Assembly (NCBI GenBank): GCA_964595625.1
Contig: CAZQQU010000014.1
Span: forward strand, 1-36,185
Reading direction: 5' to 3'
Origin: CAZQQU01 sp964595625
Lineage (GTDB): Bacteria; Bacteroidota; Bacteroidia; Flavobacteriales; Flavobacteriaceae
Length of the DNA stretch: 36,185 nucleotides
The translations under genes were made by a program, and so were the position numbers. The notes under the pieces were generated by a model that searched no databases, had not been told where the DNA came from, and was given only the letters and a program-made list of their open reading frames with translations. Shown one piece after another: positions 7,158 through 13,378 of the stretch (position 1 is the stretch's first letter; each line of letters starts with the position of its first letter).

Positions 7158-7190
7158 TGGACAATGCAGGTTCGAATCCTGCCTCCTCCA
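7146..7190 (+). ncRNA. tRNA T-arm/acceptor minihelix 2
   Basis: GGAGGAG (7146-7152) pairs perfectly with CTCCTCC (7183-7189). Inside it GCAGG (7166-7170), loop TTCGAAT and CCTGC (7178-7182) form a perfect 5-bp T-arm that stacks directly on the 7-bp acceptor-like stem. A discriminator-like A and then CA follow. The D-arm and anticodon arm are replaced by 13 bases that include the stop codon of the 53-residue gene. This is either a tRNA remnant with a fortuitous partner strand or a deliberate tRNA mimic in the mRNA. CCA is not fully encoded. Confidence 0.55.
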
Positions 7191-7217
7191 CAAATATAAA
7201 CACCAAAAGCAACTATT

Positions 7218-7490
7218 ATGTACACAATTATTCATTTAGAAGATAATGGGCAGGATTTTCTTCGGTTGATCACTGATAACTCCGGAAAAGTAATCAAAGC
7301 TGAGCCCTTTCAAACAGAAGTTTGGATAGGAGCTTTTATACCAATAAGAAATCCGGAAATGTTTCATCCAGGTGAAAACTGTCCAATCCATCATCCGCCA
7401 AATATAATATTTGGATTCCTAAACCATAAAATTGAAAAAATAGAACAAGTTAATGAAATCAACAGCCAAACAACGACAACAAATTCATAG
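7218..7490 (+). CDS. Hypothetical protein, 90 residues
   Basis: Starts 28 bases after the tRNA-like hairpin. The sequence is beta-rich at the start (MYTIIHLEDNGQDFLRLIT) with a PGENCPIHHPPN segment near residue 51. No domain recognised. The 3' end overlaps the next gene by 38 bases. Confidence 0.6.
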   Translation: MYTIIHLEDNGQDFLRLITDNSGKVIKAEPFQTEVWIGAFIPIRNPEMFHPGENCPIHHPPNIIFGFLNHKIEKIEQVNEINSQTTTTNS

Positions 7491-7860
7491 ACTCTGCCAC
7501 TATGATGCAGAGCTTAAATGTGAGCTGGTTTACCAGATTACCGGTGACAGAAAAAAAGTCAGCACCATGGATCTGACTCCAACTGAAGCACAAAAGCTGA
7601 TTAACAATCTCACTACCAATTGGGCCTTATTTGATAAAAATAATCAACAACACAAATACATTCTAAGTCTTTTGCAACAAATGGGCTGGACTACTCAGCA
7701 CAAGAAGTGGGGTACCGTTGCAGACCTGGAAAGATTTTCACACTGGCTTAAAAGCAGGCGTAGCCCTGTGATTAAGCCTCTCTTGTCAATGACACCTGAG
7801 GAAACATCTAAAATTATATCTGCCTTAGAAGGCATCATTCGTAGTACTTATAGCAATTAA
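7453..7860 (+). CDS. Gp16-like (DUF1018-like) early protein
   Basis: Protein of 135 residues. The N-terminal KQRQQIHRLCHYDAELKCEL and the Trp-rich middle (MGWTTQHKKWGTVADLERFSHWL) resemble Mu Gp16/DUF1018 proteins from the semi-essential early region. The biochemical role of that family is unknown. It overlaps the upstream gene and is followed at once by a strong terminator-like hairpin (7877-7931), so it may close the first early transcription unit. Confidence 0.6.
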   Translation: MKSTAKQRQQIHRLCHYDAELKCELVYQITGDRKKVSTMDLTPTEAQKLINNLTTNWALFDKNNQQHKYILSLLQQMGWTTQHKKWGTVADLERFSHWLKSRRSPVIKPLLSMTPEETSKIISALEGIIRSTYSN

Positions 7861-7876
7861 GTTGGTTTTTGGTTGG

Positions 7877-7931
7877 CCGTCCGGCAACACCCATGTCGCT
7901 ACGGGAGCAGCGATAGCCGGACGGTTTTTTT
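7877..7931 (+). terminator. Rho-independent terminator or attenuator with nested hairpin
   Basis: CCGTCCGGC (7877-7885) pairs perfectly with GCCGGACGG (7916-7924), directly followed by seven T. The loop holds a second small stem (TCGCT 7896-7900 with AGCGA). It lies between the Gp16-like and the DUF4406 genes, which point the same way and with no clear promoter after it. Readthrough control of the downstream genes is therefore plausible. Confidence 0.75.
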
Positions 7932-7944
7932 AGAAAAACATCAA

Positions 7945-8403
7945 ATGAAAAAAAGAATATACATCATTGGTAAAGTTACGGGGTTGCCCCAGAAGGAAGT
8001 CACTAATAAATTTAGTATCGCAGCTCATGTAATACGAGAAATGGGTTTTATTCCCATTAATCCCATAGAGGTGGTAAACAATTGGAACACCGACTGGAAT
8101 ACCGCAATGCGACTCTGCATCATTGAGCTCATGACTGCAGATGCCGTGTATGCATTACCGGATGCCGATCAGAGCCGAGGGGCAAATATCGAAATGAGTA
8201 TATGCCACAAACTTAACATACCAATATTTACCACTTTGAATGGCATGTTAAAGCATTTCGGTAGGTTTCCCCAAGGCAAATGCTTACATCCTGAAGAGCG
8301 AAGAAAATTACAAACACGCTCCGATATGAATGTTGACACAGCGATAGAAGTTTGTGATGATTGCGGAGCTGTTATTACAAGCACACAGCGTCTTGGACGA
8401 TGA
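7945..8403 (+). CDS. DUF4406-like protein with C-terminal zinc-binding tail
   Basis: Protein of 152 residues. The first 105 follow the DUF4406 pattern (MKKRIYIIGKVTGL, FIPINPIEV, ADAVYALPD, GANIEMSICHKLNIPI), a Rossmann-like fold related to nucleoside 2-deoxyribosyltransferases. The tail adds CDDCGAVI (about residues 139-146) with KCLHPEERRK before it, probably a zinc-binding site. I chose the ATG at 7945 because the upstream in-frame ATG at 7873 would place the terminator inside the gene. Substrate unknown. Confidence 0.75.
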   Translation: MKKRIYIIGKVTGLPQKEVTNKFSIAAHVIREMGFIPINPIEVVNNWNTDWNTAMRLCIIELMTADAVYALPDADQSRGANIEMSICHKLNIPIFTTLNGMLKHFGRFPQGKCLHPEERRKLQTRSDMNVDTAIEVCDDCGAVITSTQRLGR

Positions 8404-8612
8404 ATTGGCGAAAAAAACATAAAGAGAACACAAAGCTACTGCGCCGGTATTTAGATTTTCTAAATGAGGTAGCAGACTACGACGAGCGGCTTAAATTATG
8501 TGTAGAAATCAGCCGCCTACAGCTACAAAACAAAGAGATCGAGCTATTTCCCTTTCATAAAATTGAAAGATCTGAAGATTTTTTTACCATCCAAATACCT
8601 TCTAACTTATGA
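8400..8612 (+). CDS. Hypothetical protein, 70 residues
   Basis: The ATG at 8400 overlaps the stop of the preceding gene (ATGA), the normal coupling in this operon. It is basic and helical (MNWRKKHKENTKLLRRYLDF), with no recognised domain. Confidence 0.6.
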   Translation: MNWRKKHKENTKLLRRYLDFLNEVADYDERLKLCVEISRLQLQNKEIELFPFHKIERSEDFFTIQIPSNL

Positions 8613-8914
8613 ACTTAACAATTAAACTTAAAGAAATAACGCCCGAACAATTGTTTTTTGTTTGTGGTGCTATCGATTTTGAATATCAGCAACCAACTCC
8701 TAAAACGAAAAAAAGCCTGCTCAGTTACTATTCTATATTGGAAGATGTGCGTGCCAAGCTTCAACGAAAGTTTATTTCCACTAAAGACAAAAAAAAGTTC
8801 TCAATCACGCTCAAATATCACGAAGCCAATGCCCTTTACGAAACACTGAGAGCCCTCGGCTATGAGCCGGAAGCACAACAATTTTTTGACCAATTAGACC
8901 AAAAACTTGCATAA
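8609..8914 (+). CDS. Hypothetical protein, 101 residues
   Basis: ATGA overlap with the upstream stop and one-base overlap with the next gene. Lysine-rich, mixed alpha/beta (TIKLKEITPEQLFFV at the start, helical end EAQQFFDQLDQKLA). No function recognised. Confidence 0.65.
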   Translation: MNLTIKLKEITPEQLFFVCGAIDFEYQQPTPKTKKSLLSYYSILEDVRAKLQRKFISTKDKKKFSITLKYHEANALYETLRALGYEPEAQQFFDQLDQKLA

Positions 8915-9174
8915 TGACAAATCTGATTAATAATGATGTCTCTCGGTGCAATAATCATCGATGCCCAAAACGCAATGATTGTGCAAGATACAGACAATTG
9001 GAACTTGATTTTGTAGCATACAGAGATAATGCCAAATTACCGCAACGCACAATCATTGCCAGCGAAGTTTTAAGCAGTGTGCCGGTAACTAGGTTTGATG
9101 CCGAAAATTGTGGGCACTTTATTGACATAAAAGAAATATGGAACAACAGACTACTTGCACAGTTTACACAGTAA
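8914..9174 (+). CDS. Small Cys/His protein, 86 residues
   Basis: The N-terminal segment CNNHRCPKRNDCARY (about residues 12-26) gives Cys/His spacing suited to a zinc knuckle, with a further C near residue 73 (ENCGHF). Such small Cys-rich proteins are common in Bacteroidota phage early regions; the role is unknown. Its 3' end overlaps the next gene by 37 bases. Confidence 0.65.
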   Translation: MTNLINNDVSRCNNHRCPKRNDCARYRQLELDFVAYRDNAKLPQRTIIASEVLSSVPVTRFDAENCGHFIDIKEIWNNRLLAQFTQ

Positions 9175-9593
9175 AAGGTAAAAAAGCGCCTGTTTATTTT
9201 GTTTTTAAATACGATTTAAACGGTGATTTAAGAAGTTTTGAAAACCACACTGAAAAGATATTGCATAAACAGATAGCGTGGCTGTTTGGCAACTTCCCGG
9301 TCTATGAGAGCAATATCCGGGAATGGATAACATTATATGTGGAAATTTTTGAAATCACCATCGGCGAGCCTGATCTAAGCTTTGAGACTTTTTGGAAAGC
9401 ATACCGTAACCCGGTTAAAAAAATAATGTCACAGCGGGCGTGGAATCGGTTAAGCAAACTTGACCGCCGTAATGCAATCGCCTATATCAAGATATACGAT
9501 AACTATTTAGTAAGAAAAAACATCGCCAAGGCACATCCCTCAACATATCTTAATCAGAGATATTGGGAAGATAATCATGGAGCCATCGCTTAA
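9138..9593 (+). CDS. Replication-protein-like C-terminal domain protein
   Basis: Protein of 151 residues. The C-terminal half has the pattern FWKAY(R)NPVKK...A(W)NRLSKLDRRNAIAYIKIYDNY...HPSTYLNQRYWED, a motif set seen at the C-terminus of phage replication initiators and helicase-loader-like proteins. The N-terminal half (residues 1-80) is not recognised. A link to phage DNA replication is inferred; without a matching DnaC or helicase gene here the partner would be a host protein. Confidence 0.6.
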   Translation: MEQQTTCTVYTVKGKKAPVYFVFKYDLNGDLRSFENHTEKILHKQIAWLFGNFPVYESNIREWITLYVEIFEITIGEPDLSFETFWKAYRNPVKKIMSQRAWNRLSKLDRRNAIAYIKIYDNYLVRKNIAKAHPSTYLNQRYWEDNHGAIA

Positions 9594-9825
9594 TTCTAAA
9601 GAAATGAAAGCATTTTTTGAGAAAGCCACTATTAAACAGCCTGAATATGTGATAGGAGTTGACACTTATGACAAAGATGCTCTTGCTTATTGCTTTGGTA
9701 GAAAAGTAGATGGAGTATTTGAAATAATTCTTATCAAGACAATGCGTGACGAAAACGAATTTAAGCAAGAGGTTGAAAACTTGGCTAAATATTTCAACGC
9801 TGATGTCCTTCGGAGTGGTGAGTAA
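9577..9825 (+). CDS. Hypothetical protein, 82 residues
   Basis: Overlaps the previous gene by 17 bases, as usual in this operon. The middle (YVIGVDTYDKDALAYCFGRK) has the look of an RNase H-like first strand, as found in phage nucleases and terminases, but the protein is too short for a full nuclease. It is the last ordinary early gene before the cassette array, which begins 7 bases after its stop. An internal ATG at 9604 is an alternative start. Confidence 0.55.
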   Translation: MEPSLNSKEMKAFFEKATIKQPEYVIGVDTYDKDALAYCFGRKVDGVFEIILIKTMRDENEFKQEVENLAKYFNADVLRSGE

Positions 9826-9829
9826 AATT

Positions 9830-9966
9830 GCCACTAACGTTGGGGCGGCTTACCGTTCGGCGGGATTTAAAAACTAAAATTTAATATTATGAACAAAGAT
9901 TTAAAACAAGGAAGCGGTGTGAAATCGGAGATTTCGCCCGCTGACGGCAAACCGAAGTTAGCGGTT
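9830..9966 (+). repeat. attC-like element 1
   Basis: The left part starts CACTAACGTTGGGGC and includes CCGTTCGGCGGG; the right part includes CGCCCGCTGACGG and ends G(9957)TTAGCGGTTC. The arms are imperfectly complementary and about 130 bp long, like the long attC/VCR-type sites of integron cassettes. The left edge has no matching cassette start upstream, so the array is truncated on this side. Confidence 0.55.
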
Positions 9967-10248
9967 CGGGCTTCTCTTCCCAACAATTGCACAAGAAAAG
10001 ATGCTTTACAACACTATGGCTTTGTCGAAGTTGGTAGGAAATCAATAAGAGGTAATAGTTATTCAAAGTGTTGGTATCACGAAAAGCTAAATATTTTCGC
10101 TGTGCCATTTATGTGGCGAACATCATACCATAAGTTTATGTCAAGGGATAAAAAAATACAGAATGAAATCGACAAACATACAAGCGAAATGTGGTATGGA
10201 GTTGATGTTATTAGATACTTTGAAGCGTTGTCGGAACGGATGTCATAG
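9889..10248 (+). CDS. Cassette gene, hypothetical protein (119 residues as read)
   Basis: Open frame inside the first complete cassette-like unit (9958-10381). The core KDALQHYGFVEVGRKSIRGN, followed by SYSKCWYHEKLNIFAVPFMW, looks like a genuine small globular domain. The only ATG in frame (9889) lies in the loop of the preceding attC-like repeat, so the first 25 or so residues (MNKDLKQGSGVKSEISPADG) are encoded by the repeat. Either the frame is extended by chance or cassette insertion created a new N-terminus; no ATG or usual alternative start is evident nearer to the core. Function unknown. Confidence 0.5.
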   Translation: MNKDLKQGSGVKSEISPADGKPKLAVRASLPNNCTRKDALQHYGFVEVGRKSIRGNSYSKCWYHEKLNIFAVPFMWRTSYHKFMSRDKKIQNEIDKHTSEMWYGVDVIRYFEALSERMS

Positions 10249-10251
10249 CCT

Positions 10252-10391
10252 GACCGCCAACGTTAGGGCAGCTTGGCGATGTAGCGGTTTCAAGGCACTA
10301 CACTTTCAATTTTATACAAATTTTTAATAAAGGCACTAACGCTGAATTTTGCACTTCACCCGCCATATTGCAAAACACGTGTTACCTGCCG
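10252..10391 (+). repeat. attC-like element 2
   Basis: The left core GACCGCCAAC (10252-10261) matches the reverse complement of the start of its own cassette (GTTAGCGGTTC at 9957) except for one transition and one extra base. The left arm (AGCTTGGCGATGTAGCGG) and the right arm (CCGCCATATTGCAAAACACG) pair imperfectly. The right core is G(10381)TTACCTGCC. The layout is that of an integron attC site, except that the cores deviate from the GTTRRRY consensus. Confidence 0.6.
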
Positions 10392-10408
10392 TTTTAATTT
10401 TAATAAAT

Positions 10409-10633
10409 ATGCAAAAAGATGCTTTAAGAAACAAGATGGATGTAAAGTTTTACTGCTCAAAACATCCTGAAAATGAACTTAATTTTTCAAGCGATTTATC
10501 AAAAGTAGGTGCAAGTTCCGCTTATGAAGTAAATGTTAAAATAGTCATACATCCTTGTAGTAGATGTTTCCAAGAAGTTGAACGAATTGAAAATGCTGTG
10601 GATATTTTGTTGTCTGTCAAAAATGGCAGGTAA
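10409..10633 (+). CDS. Cassette gene, small Cys/His protein (74 residues)
   Basis: The only gene of the cassette-like unit 10382-10754. It has FYCSKHPENEL near residue 15 and VIHPCSRCFQEVERIENAV near residue 48, giving C-x-x-H and C-x-x-C pairs that could bind zinc. The start at 10409 follows the cassette boundary by 27 bases; an earlier ATG at 10349 lies in the attC-like repeat and is not preferred. The stop codon overlaps the left core of the next repeat. Function unknown. Confidence 0.55.
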   Translation: MQKDALRNKMDVKFYCSKHPENELNFSSDLSKVGASSAYEVNVKIVIHPCSRCFQEVERIENAVDILLSVKNGR

Positions 10634-10764
10634 CGGTGAAGCATTGGCTTGCAGTAGCCGAAATTATTAATCTAAAGTTGAACAAAGTAATGAAGTTAAA
10701 CAGTAGTACAAAAGTTGAGAAAAGCACGGAAGCGGCTATTGCGCCAATGCAGTGTTATCTGCTG
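10625..10764 (+). repeat. attC-like element 3 (best formed)
   Basis: The left core GGCAGGTAAC (10625-10634) is the exact reverse complement of its own cassette start GTTACCTGCC (10381-10390). The left arm (GAAGCATTGGC, TGCAGTAGCCG) pairs with the right arm (CGGCTATTGCGCCAATGC). The right core is G(10754)TTATCTGCT. The arms differ by a few unpaired bases, as attC sites do to set strand choice. Confidence 0.7.
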
Positions 10765-10799
10765 TTTTAATTAAACTATTAACTTAAAAAATATCAAAA

Positions 10800-10997
10800 A
10801 TGAGTAACGAAAAGAAAGAAATAATATCTGAAACAACCTTTTATATTAGAAGGGTCGAGAATGGATTAATCCTAAATGCAAACAAAAAGATTTTAGTATT
10901 TGGGAATGACAAAGATTTACAGAAGCATCTCGCTGAAATGTTTGTTTTACCACAAGGAACTGAACACGAATATAAATTCAAAATTACGGTTGAGTAA
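10800..10997 (+). CDS. Cassette gene, hypothetical protein (65 residues)
   Basis: The single gene of cassette-like unit 10755-11093. It is a short, probably beta-rich protein (TFYIRRVENGLILNANKKIL) ending in EYKFKITVE. It follows an A/T-rich leader (ATTAACTTAAAAAATATC). No function recognised. Small solitary genes between recombination-type repeats are the typical content of cassette arrays. Confidence 0.55.
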   Translation: MSNEKKEIISETTFYIRRVENGLILNANKKILVFGNDKDLQKHLAEMFVLPQGTEHEYKFKITVE

Positions 10998-11001
10998 AAA
11001 T

Positions 11002-11103
11002 AGTAGATAACGGTCGGGGTATTTACGCTGCCCCGTAATTGAAAACAAAAAATTTAACAACGTACCGTCTGCAGGGGTAGCGCAAATACCTTGTTAGCGG
11101 TTC
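11002..11103 (+). repeat. attC-like element 4
   Basis: The left core AGTAGATAAC (11002-11011) matches its own cassette start GTTATCTGCT in nine of ten positions. The left arm GGTATTTACGCTGCCCC (two mismatches) pairs with the right arm GGGGTAGCGCAAATACC. The right core is G(11093)TTAGCGGTTC. Confidence 0.7.
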
Positions 11104-11125
11104 GGTGCGGTAAATTAATGACATA

Positions 11126-11305
11126 ATGAAAATTGAATTTACACATTATTGGGTGAGTGGCTTTGGTTGGGAGAATACAATATTTCTACCGGAGGATTTT
11201 ATTGAAGTTGAAAAACTTGGCGAAAACAAGGAGGATGGGATTGTATTCATTGCTATTAACGATTCAGGAGGTAAACACATTCTTAAAGGTCGTTATATCG
11301 GGTAG
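11126..11305 (+). CDS. Cassette gene, hypothetical protein (59 residues)
   Basis: Short gene in the last, incomplete cassette-like unit (from 11094). It encodes MKIEFTHYWVSGFGWENTIF, then LPEDFIEVEKLGENKEDG, and ends GKHILKGRYIG. Codon use and composition look coding. A left core (GACCGCTAAC, 11310-11319) follows its stop, matching the cassette start GTTAGCGGTTC. Function unknown. Confidence 0.55.
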   Translation: MKIEFTHYWVSGFGWENTIFLPEDFIEVEKLGENKEDGIVFIAINDSGGKHILKGRYIG

Positions 11306-11309
11306 CACT

Positions 11310-11319
11310 GACCGCTAAC
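11310..11319 (+). repeat. Left half-core of a truncated attC-like element 5
   Basis: GACCGCTAAC corresponds to the cassette start at 11093 by reverse complement. No convincing right arm follows; the sequence passes into the promoter of the next gene. The array therefore appears broken on its right side. Confidence 0.5.
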
Positions 11320-11359
11320 TAGCGTATATGTATGATTTTCGTTATATAAAGTAAAATAC

Positions 11360-11367
11360 TATCTTTG
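11360..11367 (+). promoter_or_regulatory. Promoter of the secreted TPR-like cargo gene
   Basis: TATCTTTG is an exact TAnnTTTG box, with TTTTCG about 18-20 bp upstream at the -33 position. The transcript would start near 11372, leaving a leader of about 28 bases. An own promoter fits expression from the silent prophage. Confidence 0.6.
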
Positions 11368-11399
11368 ATAAACTACTTAACCGATTAATAACAAGAAAA

Positions 11400-12128
11400 A
11401 TGAATAAAATAATACAAATAATTGCTCTGATGATTGTTTTTGTTTGTTCTGCCCAGAGAACCGCTGATGATCATTTAAGAAAAGCTTTACCTCTTTTAGT
11501 TAATGATCCTTGCAACACCACTGGTATTGCTTGGGTTAAAGGGGCTCTAGAGTTAGAACCAAACAATGTTGAGGCTATAGCCATAAGACGCAACTGCACT
11601 TCTATTAAGGTGACTCAAGCCAAAGAAATATTGTCAAATACTCCCACCAATCCAAGTGCCCGAGTAACTCTAGAGAATGCCATTAAAGAGGATGTTTATT
11701 TTGACACAGAAGAAAATAATCTTTTGATAGCTACCGCTCTAATGGGGCGCCCTGGCCACGTCGCCGAACGCTATGTAGATAAGCTTATTGTTTTTAACCC
11801 TGACAATATAGAATATCGCTGGATGCGAGTGCGTTGCAACGCTAATCTTGATTTTTTTGATGATATGCTAGTTGCTATTTCAGATCTGAATTTTATAATT
11901 GAAAATTCCACTATTACATATAAAGCCACTAAATTACTGGTAGATATTCATTATGAATTATCGAATAAATATCGTCTTACTCGAGATTTCGAGAAACAAA
12001 AGAAAAATCTGGAACAGGCACAAAAATGGGCAGAAATTGCCGTGGGATTAGCCGACGACCCGACAGACGTCAGTTTTCTTTTAAAAAGCGTTAAAAAGGA
12101 CTTGGAACAACTTAGTTTGCAAGATTAA
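11400..12128 (+). CDS. Secreted TPR-like cargo protein
   Basis: Protein of 242 residues with an N-terminal signal peptide (MNKIIQIIALMIVFVCSAQ), so it is exported. The rest is helical in a tetratricopeptide-like pattern: ADDHLRKALPLLVND, GALELEPNNVEAIAIR, DKLIVFNPDNIEYRWMRVRC, QAQKWAEIAVGLADDP. TPR proteins mediate protein-protein contact. It has its own promoter, lies between the cassette array and the late activator, and no phage function is obvious. A lysogeny-expressed cargo (moron) gene is therefore likely; an envelope role or superinfection effect is only a guess. Confidence 0.65.
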   Translation: MNKIIQIIALMIVFVCSAQRTADDHLRKALPLLVNDPCNTTGIAWVKGALELEPNNVEAIAIRRNCTSIKVTQAKEILSNTPTNPSARVTLENAIKEDVYFDTEENNLLIATALMGRPGHVAERYVDKLIVFNPDNIEYRWMRVRCNANLDFFDDMLVAISDLNFIIENSTITYKATKLLVDIHYELSNKYRLTRDFEKQKKNLEQAQKWAEIAVGLADDPTDVSFLLKSVKKDLEQLSLQD

Positions 12129-12147
12129 TCCAAAGGTACTAACTTTG
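12116..12147 (+). promoter_or_regulatory. Near-consensus Bacteroidota promoter for the HTH gene
   Basis: TTTG (12116-12119), 20-bp spacer, TAACTTTG (12140-12147): the best promoter in the window. The transcript start expected 4-6 bases after the box coincides with the ATG at 12153, predicting a leaderless mRNA. Confidence 0.75.
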
Positions 12148-12152
12148 CCACT

Positions 12153-12320
12153 ATGGCAGTACGTACCACAACGCAGAGGCTTTACAAAACCATCCGGAAG
12201 GATTACGCCGACTTGGTGGGCGAGAATAAGTACCGTACTGAATATATCATTCAGAAGCTCGCTGACAAATACTTCAAATCCCCGTCCACAATCGAAAATA
12301 TCGTTTACACTAAGTCGTAA
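12153..12320 (+). CDS. Small Mor-like HTH protein, probable late activator
   Basis: Protein of 55 residues. The C-terminal half (YIIQKLADKYFKSPSTIENI, residues 32-51) is a helix-turn-helix like that at the C-terminus of Mor/C-type activators and small phage regulators; the N-terminal part is basic (RLYKTIRKDYADLVG). It sits at the junction between early genes and the leftward head operon, with a strong promoter of its own and almost no leader. Mu carries its Mor and C activators between early and late genes, so control of the late promoters is the natural inference. Its 3' end overlaps the convergent head operon by 11 bases. Confidence 0.6.
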   Translation: MAVRTTTQRLYKTIRKDYADLVGENKYRTEYIIQKLADKYFKSPSTIENIVYTKS

Positions 12321-12813
12321 TAACAAACTGCTCTACTTGTATGTCGCAGGCTTTGACTTGTACCCATTCGGGTTGGGCGGTCTGATCTACCAACTCACAA
12401 CTGAAAGTAATCAAGTATAAATTCCCCGCATTTCCGGTGTCAACTGGGCTAAAAGCTACCCGCCGCATGCTGCTGTAATTTTCGCCATTGCTTCCGTGGA
12501 GTTGACGGTGGATATCGTCCAGCATATCCAAAAATGCCAGGGCATCATCCTGGTTGAATGACCCCTTATAGGTGTCTGCAAAAGTTTCGTAATAAACGTA
12601 AATATCTATTTGTAGCGATACCTGCTGCACCTTGTCGCCTGCATCTGCAATACCGGAGCTTCTAAACCCAAAAAACACCGCCGGGGTTGGAAACGGGTGC
12701 TCATCTTCTAAAAATCCGACCTGATTGTGCCACAAGTCCACCCATTGCAGGTTATCAATATTGTCTGTGAGCTTTTCTGCCAGCTCTCCATATAAATCTT
12801 TCCAGTTTTGCAT
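12310..12813 (-). CDS. Probable neck or tail-completion protein
   Basis: Protein of 167 residues, last gene of the leftward head operon. It reads PTPAVFFGFRSSGIADAGDK, QVSLQIDIYVYYETFADTYK, ALAFLDMLDDIHRQLHG and NLYLITFSCELVDQTAQP, the pattern of tail-terminator or minor tail proteins: a small alpha/beta fold with an early strand about the local parameter and a final strand about the measured property. Position just after the G-like virion protein agrees with the head-tail joining genes of Mu-like phages. Specific role inferred. Confidence 0.6.
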   Translation of the reverse strand: MQNWKDLYGELAEKLTDNIDNLQWVDLWHNQVGFLEDEHPFPTPAVFFGFRSSGIADAGDKVQQVSLQIDIYVYYETFADTYKGSFNQDDALAFLDMLDDIHRQLHGSNGENYSSMRRVAFSPVDTGNAGNLYLITFSCELVDQTAQPEWVQVKACDIQVEQFVITT

Positions 12814-12816
12814 GAC

Positions 12817-13341
12817 TTAAAATTTAAGATTTTTTTGAATTTGTATTATTTTTTGCACTGCCGTTCTGTCTATCTCTTGCATCAACGCATAGCTGTCGCC
12901 AATGTATTGCCGCTTTGGTATTCTAATTTGAAATTCCGTCTTTTTAGTAAGAGCTGCATTTTTCCAGTAAGCATCGTCTGTTTTTTTATATAAATACCAA
13001 AAGTATTTACGCATCTTATCAGTTACAGGAACAGTAATAATCCCGCCTGTGTTATGAATAGCGGCATAGGGAATGCCCTCTCCTGCAATAATATGAATTA
13101 ATTTTAAATCTGCTCTTACAATGCGAATACTACTTCTCAGGGCTAATGATTGGCTAAGAATTTTATGTCCCTCTAAGTCTTTTCGCTTTGGCCAGGGAAT
13201 GAAACTCACATCCGTAAATCCTTCTTTAATAAAAGACATTAAAAAATGCGCCCTGGCTTTTTCAGCAACTTGTTGTGGCAATTCCTTAAGCAGCTCCTCT
13301 GCCATTTTACGAAAGTCCGGTATTTCATTTTTTTTTGCCAT
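12817..13341 (-). CDS. Mu G-like virion morphogenesis protein
   Basis: Protein of 174 residues downstream of the F-like gene, where Mu places G. Visible segments: FRKMAEELLKELPQQVAEKARAH (amphipathic N-terminus), GFTDVSFIPWPKRKD, LALRSSIRIV, and AAIHNTGGIITVPVTDKMRK (the HxxGG motif typical of this family), then RIPKRQYIGDS near the C-terminus. Members act in tail or head-tail assembly. Only 3 bases separate it from the next gene in the operon. Confidence 0.8.
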   Translation of the reverse strand: MAKKNEIPDFRKMAEELLKELPQQVAEKARAHFLMSFIKEGFTDVSFIPWPKRKDLEGHKILSQSLALRSSIRIVRADLKLIHIIAGEGIPYAAIHNTGGIITVPVTDKMRKYFWYLYKKTDDAYWKNAALTKKTEFQIRIPKRQYIGDSYALMQEIDRTAVQKIIQIQKNLKF

Positions 13342-13366
13342 TTAAACGCTATTTAAAAACTTTTTG

Positions 13367-13374
13367 TATATTTG
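13367..13374 (+). promoter_or_regulatory. Rightward -7 box in the head-operon gap
   Basis: TATATTTG on the plus strand, opposite to the flanking head genes. No good -33 element at 19-21 bp. It could start a short RNA that ends at the hairpin 13407-13437. Confidence 0.4.
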
Positions 13375-13378
13375 CCAT

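Noticed and set aside
7157..7243. Possible 28-codon frame starting TAATG at the end of the 53-residue gene
   Set aside because: Short, Asn/Ser-rich, and runs through the tRNA-like hairpin; the gene at 7218 in another frame is better supported.
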